Source of the DNA: Corallium rubrum
Lineage: Eukaryota > Cnidaria > Anthozoa > Scleralcyonacea > Coralliidae
Length of the DNA stretch: 64,000 nt
Direction: 5' to 3'
Assembly: GCA_964035015.1 (NCBI GenBank)
Contig: OZ035998.1
Coordinates: forward strand, 25,134,810 to 25,198,809
The notes below the pieces were generated by a model. That model was not told the DNA's origin and searched no databases. It saw only the letters and a program-made list of their open reading frames with translations. Made by a program: the position numbers and the translations under genes. Of the stretch, positions 56,725 to 64,000 are shown one piece after another. The first letter of the stretch is position 1; every line of letters begins with the position of its first letter.

Positions 56725-57040
56725 AAAATGAACGTTGCTACTCCGAGTTTCACGCGTTAAGCGATCATCAGGCAACTGAAAAAGTTTCACTTTAACTTCT
56801 GTTTATATTGCGTGGCACGCGTAGGATCGCGACACACGTGACATCGCCGCACACGCGAGATTGCGTTGGATAAGTTTGAGAGATTGTTTCCGGATGTGCA
56901 TCATTGTTCCTAGGGCGGACGTTCCTAGCATAAAATTTATTTTCATGCCGGCATTTTGCAACAAACGATCAGCAAACGATCGGAGCTTATTTCAAAATGC
57001 CGACATGAAAATAAATTTTATGCTAGGAACGTCCGCCGCC
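56725..57040 (+). repeat. Repeat X (first copy) with inverted tail
   Basis: GAACGTTGCTACTCCGAGTT, GCGATCATCAGGCAACTGAA, CACGTGACATCGCCGCACAC and CCGGATGTGCATCATTG in order. The same repeat occurs inverted at 60337-60515 and forward at 62805-63085. From 56919 to 57040 a sub-palindrome follows (GGACGTTCCTAGCATAAAAT mirrored around 56988). Confidence 0.85.
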
Positions 57041-57210
57041 CTAGGAACAATAGAGAACTTAAGCAGTGACGTTTTAGAGGCGACGGCGACGCGAGAAACC
57101 GGGCGAGGTCTGGGGTGAGAACGCCGTTGCTGCCGCCAAAATATAAACATTAAGCAACTCGAATTTGAGACGGTAACCCATCTTCAAATTTTACGCTAAG
57201 CGTCGGGAAA

Positions 57211-58395
57211 ATGCCATCTTTCAATGAAATAAGAGACCTACTGTTACTAATGTATGACAGTAAAATTATCAGTGAAGCAGAATTTTTGATATTGTATGAA
57301 AGTTACACGTCACATAATCCAGAATTCCCATACAACTCGTATACAAGATTTGATCTCGAACAAATGGACGAATCCGAGTGTTTAGCAGAGTTCAGAGTTA
57401 AAAAGCAGGACATTGGAATATTGGCAGATGTGCTTCAACTACCAGCAATTATCCGATGTCAACAAAGAACGACGTGTGATGGCATTGAAGGCTTATGCAT
57501 GCTGCTAAAACGCTTTTCATATCCATGCAGATATTCAGATATGATTTATCGTTTTGGACGGCCAGTGCCAGAGATATGTATGATAGTCAACACATTGATG
57601 GATTGCATCTTTGACAATCACGGCCACAGAATTTCGCAATGGAATTTTGATGTCTTGGATCGACCACTTCTACAAGAATATGCCGATGTCATCCAGAGAA
57701 AAGGTGCCCCCCTCGAAAATTGCTTTGGTTTTATAGACGGGACAGTGAGACCAATTTCTCGTCCTGGCCAACACCAAAGAGTAGTGTACAATGGCCACAA
57801 ACGCATTCATGCACTAAAATTTCAGTCGGTTGCTCTGCCAAACGGTCTTATTGGAAATATGTATGGACCTGTAGGTAAGTAAATATACATTTAATTCTCG
57901 AAAAATTTATGGTAATACCATGCATAAAATTAGGCATGTTCTTTTTCATGGTTTTTTTTTATTATTTTCTTTGCTTTTGTAGAGGGTAAAAAACATGATG
58001 CGAGTATGTTGGTAGACTCCAACCTTCTCCAGGAGCTAGAAAGATATGCCTTTTTTCCCACTGGCCAACCCATGAGTGTGTATGGTGACCCCGCCTACCC
58101 ACTCCGAGTACACCTCCAAGCACCATTTCGGCGGGGTATCCTAGTTCCAGAGATGGAACAGTATAATGCAGCTATGAGTTCTGTGAGAGTGAGTGTGGAG
58201 TGGCTGTTTGGAGATATAATAAATGATTTCAAATTTTTAGATTTTAAGAAAAATCTGAAAATTGGTATGAGCAGTGTTGGTAAAATGTACCTTGTGGGGG
58301 CACTTCTTCACAATGCAATAACTTGTTTATACGGAAACAAAACCTGTAAGTTTTTTGGTCTTGATCCCCCTTCATTGCAGTATTATTTCAGGTAA
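57211..58395 (+). CDS. Harbinger (HARBI1-like) DDE transposase, intact, two exons
   Basis: Exon 1 57211-57874 and exon 2 57983-58395 (GTAAGT ... TTTTGTAG) join in frame to 358 residues, close to the ~350 of HARBI1. Residues ~70-130 are an N-terminal helical region. The catalytic core gives FGFIDGTVRPISRP (first Asp), VEGKKHDASML at the splice junction, MSVYGDPAYPL (second Asp) and VSVEWLFGDI (Glu), the DDE_Tnp_4 set. No stops or frameshifts. It acts with the neighbouring Myb-like protein in cut-and-paste transposition in the nucleus. Start chosen at ATG 57211 (GTCGGGAAAATGCC), the first in frame after the terminal repeat. Confidence 0.93.
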
Positions 58396-59202
58396 ATTAA
58401 ATACAAACAGACAAATGAACAGCAGCTCATGTAAACTTTATTAACTGATCTATATAACTTTATTTCTTAATTAAATAATTTCAACGCATAATCTGTATAC
58501 AATATAGTGTATATATCATGGTAATATTATAAAATATTATACAAATAAAGAATGTTTATGAGTGCAATTATAGTGAAAATATTTTCATGAGGTGAAATAT
58601 GGAATGTTCCAATCCATTAAACTAGGCAACAGCTGAGTTGAATCAAACACTTCATTTTTTACCAAATGAAAATATTCTTACCATTTGCATGAATAAAAAC
58701 ATTTCTTTATTTGTTTTATATAACACCAAAATAGAGCCTTGTGATTTATTGAATTAATGATTAAATACATACATATTTGCCACAATTGGATTCAATACAG
58801 ACTGATCCCTGCTGTGGAACGAAATTTGTGCACAGTGAATGGAACAAAAAAAAATGCATGGTGAAAGATGTAGGCAGTGCCATGGCACTTGTATTCAATA
58901 GCCTGATTCAAAAAATTATATTCAGTTGCCTGATTCAATACCACATGATCAATCTTCCAATCAAATGGTGATAATTTATTGAGGTGTTATATAAAATAAT
59001 ATAGATGTTCCTATGCTATATAGCATACACTAGTACAGTAAATGATCATCATAGAAAATAATGTCAACAAAAGTTTAGCACATGTTATATAGTACAATGA
59101 ATGATCATAATAGAACGGTAAACAAATCTACTTTAAATGTCAATAAATAATGTCAACAAAACTTTAGCACATTGGATGTTTTAAATAGAAGCTCCGTATA
59201 AG
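58396..59202. other. AT-rich spacer between the convergent Harbinger genes
   Basis: No gene seen. It presumably contains both 3' UTRs. AATAAA-like words occur (for example near 58545 ACAAATAAAG), but no poly(A) site can be fixed. Confidence 0.5.
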
Positions 59203-59892
59203 TTACCTGTTTGCCAGATTTTGTATCATGGCCATCAGTGCCTGCGAAATCTGCATTTGCTGTTCAGATTGCTTGCGTAGTAGCTCGATCTGTAGCTCCT
59301 GCTGTTTTGCCATTGCTTCCTGTTCCTTTTTTCGTAGTTCCATCTCCTCCTGACGGATTGATTGCTCACTTTTAGCTTTTTCCTTTAGAAATTCGACCAT
59401 CTCTCCCCCACTTCTTCGACTTTTTTTAGCACCATTTGAAGTCGAATCACCGCTCGCATTTCTCTTCATTCGTTCCATTGCCTTCTTTCTTATTGCCTCA
59501 GCTGCCTCTTTATCCGAAGACTTTTTCTTCTCGTTAATATTCAGGCTTTCTTCCTTGTTGCATAGCTCTTCAATCAACACATCTTTTTCTGACATTTCAC
59601 ACTCAATACCGCTAGCCTTCTCTTCTTCTTGCATGCGTTTTTTGAACTTTGATTGAAGTAGATTCCACCTATCTCTGACTCCTCTCTTATCCTTTATGAC
59701 GAACTTGGGTGTATCAAGCTTGTTTAATCTGTCTTGGATGGCTTCCCATATTTTACCGCGTTCTGGACTGCCTTTCTTATGCATAAATAGCTCACCAACA
59801 AGTATTTCTCGTAATAGTAATACATCATGTTCATTCCATGGCTCTGAAAGCGAAAGTGAAAGATCGAAAACATCAACAGAACCGTCAATCAA
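59203..59892 (-). CDS. Myb/SANT-like DNA-binding protein of the Harbinger element
   Basis: Intact, 229 residues. Residues ~18-95 form a Myb/SANT-like trihelix domain (PWNEHDVLLLREILVGE, GKIWEAIQDRLNKL, RGVRDRWNLLQSKFKKRM). Residues ~115-229 are a long Lys/Glu/Gln-rich coiled coil (EMELRKKEQEAMAKQQELQ). Harbinger elements encode such a partner, which carries the transposase into the nucleus and binds the element ends. No frame damage. A short 5' exon upstream cannot be excluded. Confidence 0.88.
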   Translation of the reverse strand: MIDGSVDVFDLSLSLSEPWNEHDVLLLREILVGELFMHKKGSPERGKIWEAIQDRLNKLDTPKFVIKDKRGVRDRWNLLQSKFKKRMQEEEKASGIECEMSEKDVLIEELCNKEESLNINEKKKSSDKEAAEAIRKKAMERMKRNASGDSTSNGAKKSRRSGGEMVEFLKEKAKSEQSIRQEEMELRKKEQEAMAKQQELQIELLRKQSEQQMQISQALMAMIQNLANR

Positions 59893-60336
59893 TAATAAAT
59901 ATAACTATTAAAAATCACATAATACTAGTTCTGTTGGGCTAATCCAATTCATGCAGGAGTGTACAAGACAATGACCTTTATTATACCAGTATAACACTTA
60001 CGGTTGTTTCTTTATAGTAGCCATAAGCTCGAATTTCTAGCCTTAAAGAAAACAAGCAAAATATCCATCAAATCAACAGAAAGGAACTCCTAAGCGGTAG
60101 AGGGATATTTAGAGTATCATTTTGGATACAAAATATGCATTTATTAAGAAAATCATATGAAAATAAATAGGAAAACAACTCACGTTCTCCAGACAACGTC
60201 AAAACCAGTGAAACAACGTTGGCGCCGAGTGGCGACGGCTGACCGAGAAAGCAGGGAACGTTGACAGGAAGTGAATTATACTTCCGTTTACCGTCGCCGT
60301 CGCAGAAAACGTCACTGCTTAAGTTCCCTAATGATG

Positions 60337-60515
60337 CACATCCGGGAACAATCTCTCGAACTTATCCAACGCAATCTCGCGTGTGCGGCGATGTCACGTG
60401 TGCCGCGATCTCACGCGTGCCACGGAATATAAACAGAAGTTGAAGTGAAACTTTTTCAGTTGCCTGATGATCCCTTAACGCGTGAAACTCGGAGTAGCAA
60501 CGTTCATTTTTTTAA
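60337..60515 (-). repeat. Repeat X (second copy, inverted)
   Basis: Reverse complement of 56725-56906: TGCACATCCGGGAACAATCTC ... GTTGCCTGATGATCCCTTAA ... CTCGGAGTAGCAACGTTC. Directly outside the right end of the Harbinger element and next to (TA)n. Confidence 0.9.
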
Positions 60516-60516
60516 A

Positions 60517-61043
<527 letters not shown>

Positions 61044-61046
<3 letters not shown>

Positions 61047-61064
61047 TGTAGATGTAGATGTAGA

Positions 61065-61152
<88 letters not shown>
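61044..61152. repeat. (TGTATG)n hexamer repeat
   Basis: Three AGATGT units then about fifteen GTATGT units, continuing out of a (TA)n array. Microsatellite expansion with period change. Confidence 0.95.
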
Positions 61153-61157
<5 letters not shown>

Positions 61158-61193
61158 ATATATATATTATTTTTAAAAAAATGAACGTTGCTA

Positions 61194-61194
<1 letters not shown>

Positions 61195-61238
<44 letters not shown>
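61195..61238. repeat. (TA)n microsatellite
   Basis: Follows a fragment of repeat X (AAAATGAACGTTGCTACT, 61178-61195) and precedes the dispersed repeat at 61238. Confidence 0.93.
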
Positions 61239-61240
<2 letters not shown>

Positions 61241-61871
61241 CTAAAACTCATTAATAATTCATGAGGAAAATTCAAAAGAAATTAAAGTTTAATCAGTGTC
61301 TGTTTACGCCGGTACAGAACTGATATCAGTGTCTGTAAATGTGATACAGAACTGATGTTTTATTAAACAGTTCTGTATCACATTTACAGACACTCTGTAA
61401 ATATGATACAGAACTGTTTAATAAAACATCAGTTCTGTATCACATTTACAGACACATATCAGTTCTGTAGCAAGTGTACAGACACTTCGCATTCAACTAT
61501 CTTGAGTGAGGTACGCTGGTAGCGTCCTCATACAAGATGAAGATGCAAACATTTGTTGCCTAACAACACTTGTTGAATAACAAATGATGATCAGTATGGC
61601 CATTTATGCCACGTCACTTAGAATAGAAAATGTGGGACTAATATTAAATTAAAGCGCATGCTCGTATCACTAATTTAATATTCGTAGCCTATTAAACCTT
61701 ACCTCGAAGGTTTATCAGCTGTTAACGTGATTTATTTTTGTTTAGTTACCTTAATAGGCGTTTTAGAAGTCATCTACAGAATTCGTGTCCGTTCTGTATC
61801 GGGATACAGGCACTCGGCTTCGCCTCGTGTCTGTATACCCCGATACAGAACGGTCACTCATTCTGTAAATA

Positions 61872-61875
<4 letters not shown>
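61238..61875. repeat. Dispersed repeat, inverted copy of 31995-32545
   Basis: Same blocks as 31995-32545 in reverse. Contains an internal duplication of the CAGTTCTGTATCACATTTACAGACAC hairpin (61365-61455). Bordered on both sides by (TA)n. Confidence 0.85.
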
Positions 61876-61959
<84 letters not shown>

Positions 61960-62243
61960 GATATTGGGCATTTCACTCGATTACATAGCATGTTCTAAGG
62001 GTTTAGGGTGAAGGAAAATTCGAGTGTAGAATATATACATTTTAAGACCAAACCGGGAGCAGTTGCGAAAAATGCAACTACACAGGCCCTCCGGCAGGAA
62101 TTGAACCCACGACCTTGCGATTCTAGTGCAATGCTCTGACCACTGAGCCACGGAGGCCGTTGCCGAGAGCTCGATCGCGAGTTCCGTATAAATGTATATA
62201 TTCTACACTCGAATTTTCCTTCACCCTAAACCCTCAGAACATG

Positions 62244-62320
<77 letters not shown>
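61876..62320. mobile_element. Foldback element with a tRNA-like core inside (TA)n
   Basis: (TA)n 61876-61956 and 62246-62320 flank a unit whose arms GAAGGAAAATTCGAGTGTAG with AATATATACAT (about 61985-62040) are mirrored at 62190-62245. The core holds the tRNA-like sequence 62085-62158. Confidence 0.8.
62085..62158 (-). ncRNA. tRNA-derived SINE-like unit
   Basis: On the minus strand: GGCCTCCGTGGCTCAGTGG (A box TGGCTCAGTGG), then GCATTGCACTAGAATCGCAA, then GGTCGTGGGTTCAATTCC (B box), then TGCCGGAGGGCC. The acceptor stem pairs with one mismatch, and the anticodon stem is imperfect, so it is not called as a working tRNA. An internal pol III promoter is likely retained. Confidence 0.65.
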
Positions 62321-62321
<1 letters not shown>

Positions 62322-62325
<4 letters not shown>

Positions 62326-62490
62326 CAAATCGATTCCATTTTGCCGTTGTCTGTTCAGTTATAGATGCACAGATGACGTCACAACGTGGTAAGAACAAAA
62401 AAGTGGTCCACGAGACGCAGTCTTACCACGTTGTGACGTCTTCTGTGCATCTATAACTGAACAGGCAACAAAAAATGGAATCTATTTGTT
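62322..62490. mobile_element. Foldback MITE next to (TA)n
   Basis: TTCAGTTATAGATGCACAGA and TGACGTCACAACGTGGTAAG are mirrored as CTTACCACGTTGTGACGTCT and GTGCATCTATAACTGAA around a 26-bp loop. Confidence 0.88.
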
Positions 62491-62666
62491 TCATACAATA
62501 TAAAAATTACACAATACTTCTTGCTGGATTTTGGGGCACGAAGAAAGAAAAAAGCAAGTCAGCTGACGTGATCTGACGTGATCTGACGTGATCCATGTGT
62601 CTGTCCTCTAATAGATCATGGGCAACAACCAATGAAAACACACATAGCAACCAGGGTATTGTATAA

Positions 62667-62795
<129 letters not shown>

Positions 62796-62804
62796 TATAT
62801 AGTA

Positions 62805-63085
62805 TCTAAAAAAATGAGCGTTGCTACTCCAAGTTTCTCGCGTTAAACGATCATCAGGCAACTGAAAACGTTGCACTTTAGTTTGTGTTTATGTTGCGTG
62901 GCACGCGTGAGGTCGCGGCACACGTGACATCACCGCACGCGCAAAGTTCGAGGGATTGTTCCCGGGTGTGTATCTCTGTTCCTAGAGCGGCGGACGTTCC
63001 TAGCATAAAATTCATTTTCGTGCCGGCATTTTGAAATTAGCTCCGATCGTTTGTTGAGCAAGTTCGCCTTGTTAGCTTTCAGAAT
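62805..63085 (+). repeat. Repeat X (third copy)
   Basis: TGAGCGTTGCTACTCCAAGT ... CACGTGACATCACCGCACGC ... GGCGGACGTTCCTAGCATA ... GCCGGCATTTTGAAATTAG. Same order as at 56725 but not followed by a Harbinger element or inverted tail. Confidence 0.85.
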
Positions 63086-63249
63086 AAGCAGTTTTTCTTC
63101 TAGGCATGCACAGATTACAGCGGCTTGCTCCACTTGTGTAAGGGGCGGCGCGTTTTATAATAGACCAATTTACATTGAACGGTTTCCCTTTTGATTTTAA
63201 GTCCCAAACGTACTTCGATAGTTCAGTTACGTTCTTGTATTTCTCGTAG

Positions 63250-63610
63250 GTGGTTGGTCACCCACCATCCATTATCAAACAACTTCCAAATTCCATCAAC
63301 AAAAGAATTTCATCACTTTCATCCGACGAACCATCTTTCAATACAGCAGCTCCTCTCTATGAAGACGCACTCAAACGTAGTCATTTCAACACAAATCTTC
63401 ACTTCACGCCAAATAGTACCACAACACAGTCATCGATATCTCAAAGCACGCGAAAACGAAATATATGGTTCAACCCTCCATTCAAATCCACTTCAAATCT
63501 ACAAAACTCAAAAAAATCTTCAACCGGAACACAGTCAAAGTAAGCTACAGCTGCATGGAAAACATCAAAAGCGCTATTTCCAAACCCAACCACCGCAATC
63601 TATCGAAAGA

Positions 63611-63663
<53 letters not shown>

Positions 63664-63696
63664 GTAACAACAACAACGACGACAACAACGGCGACG

Positions 63697-63748
<52 letters not shown>

Positions 63749-63770
63749 CGACAACAACGACAACGACAGC

Positions 63771-63828
<58 letters not shown>

Positions 63829-63855
63829 GCAACAACAGCAACAACAGCAACAACC

Positions 63856-63913
<58 letters not shown>

Positions 63914-64000
63914 TCAACAACCAACAAACAAAATTGCAGCTGCGAAAATAAAACCGATTGCCCCTTGAAAGGAAACTGCATGGTTGCCGGAGTCATCTAC
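63250..64000 (+). pseudogene. Penelope-like element RT, C-terminal part, runs off the window
   Basis: HPPSIIKQLPNSINKRISSL and APLYEDALKRSHF in one frame, then after a deletion and frame change IFNRNTVKVSYSCMENIKSA, then (CAA)n, then in a third frame NCSCENKTDCPLKGNCMVAG. These blocks in this order are the RT-to-GIY-YIG linker of Penelope-like retroelements: the SINKRIS block, the NTVKVSYSCM block, and the Cys cluster C.C..K..CPL.G.C. The GIY-YIG nuclease would follow right of the window. The 5' part is missing. At least two frame changes. Confidence 0.8.
63613..63920. repeat. (CAA)n microsatellite in the Penelope coding region
   Basis: About 300 bp of CAA/ACA triplets with GAC, GGC and CAG variants. 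It gives long poly-Asn, poly-Gln and poly-Thr frames and, on the reverse strand, poly-Leu/Val/Cys frames, none of which is a gene. It separates two conserved blocks of the Penelope protein. Confidence 0.95.

Larger units (their letters stand above)
57053..60328. mobile_element. PIF/Harbinger transposon with both genes
   Basis: Left end GAGAACTTAAGCAGTGACGT (57053) and right end ACGTCACTGCTTAAGTTCCC (to 60328) are inverted; inner parts GCGACGGCGACG also pair. It carries the transposase gene (+) and the Myb-like gene (-) converging, the normal two-gene layout. A 3-bp TWA duplication is not clean (ATA left, TAA right). Repeat X lies just outside on both sides in inverted orientation, so either the true terminal repeats are longer or the element entered an existing inverted pair. 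Potentially autonomous. Confidence 0.8.

Noticed and set aside
57053..60328. Clean 3-bp TWA target duplication for the Harbinger element
   Set aside because: Left flank reads ATA and right flank TAA at the ends chosen; not claimed.
62085..62158. Functional tRNA gene
   Set aside because: Acceptor stem has a mismatch, the anticodon stem is imperfect, and it is the core of a dispersed palindromic element.
63465..63996. Poly-Asn, poly-Gln, poly-Leu, poly-Val and poly-Cys frames
   Set aside because: CAA microsatellite translations. Only the Penelope blocks on either side are meaningful.

Overview
This is eukaryotic DNA, most likely from an anthozoan cnidarian such as a stony coral or sea anemone. 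Introns have GT-AG borders, there are many (TA)n arrays and foldback elements, and almost every coding stretch belongs to a transposon family I recognise from cnidarians. I see no operon structure and no prokaryotic signals. The only host-gene sequence I can support is two exons of a NIPA-like (DUF803) magnesium transporter at 380-483 and 29839-29898. Their reading phases join exactly, so about 29 kb of nested transposons sits in one intron.

Intron part (0.5-29.5 kb): a decayed THAP-free Kolobok/Mutator-like transposase gene (1.1-4.4 kb); fragments of a non-autonomous family with CAGGGGCGGAT ends; then element D (8434-29516), a large unit with inverted ends and an 8-bp flanking duplication CGTTTCCC. 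D's left inverted repeat was split by an APE-type LINE (8479-21189). That LINE was itself hit by a complete BEL/Pao retrotransposon (10532-16732, 217/218-bp LTRs, 5-bp target duplication), by an unidentified 1.2-kb segment and by a Ty3/Gypsy fragment. The rest of D carries a dead Tc1/mariner (DD34E), a dead Rep gene (HUH nuclease plus SF3 helicase) beside iteron-like repeats, a hAT-like element, TTAA-type MITEs and a 33-bp minisatellite.

Right half: element A (32683-53061) has 214-bp inverted repeats and a 10-bp duplication AATGAAGCAG. Its first 11 bases (TAGCCTGCGAA) are the same as those of D. A carries a cysteine-peptidase-like gene that was cut in two by element B (33383-50421), a 17-kb transposon with AGTGTCACTGAGACGAAA ends and a TTAA duplication. 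Removing B rejoins the interrupted frame exactly. B carries a THAP remnant and a chromodomain gene on the + strand and, converging on them, a multi-exon D-D-E-type transposase-like gene on the - strand. Into B have landed a Crypton tyrosine recombinase, a 6.2-kb Polinton/adintovirus-like element (38359-44527, TSD CACATT) and MITEs. The Polinton-like element is an almost perfect head-to-head palindrome with two genes present twice, flanking a C2H2-packaging ATPase gene.

Right end: a second Crypton (54.1-55.6 kb, three lesions), a PIF/Harbinger element with an apparently intact transposase (one intron) and its Myb-like partner (57.05-60.33 kb), a zone of (TA)n arrays each adjoining a foldback element, a tRNA-derived SINE-like unit, and the start of a Penelope-like element running off the window with a (CAA)n expansion inside its coding region.

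Most transposon genes are broken. The exceptions are the Harbinger pair, the BEL gag, and the duplicated small genes of the Polinton-like element. The most unusual pieces are B (THAP + chromodomain + D-D-E), the palindromic Polinton derivative, and the Rep/iteron module.
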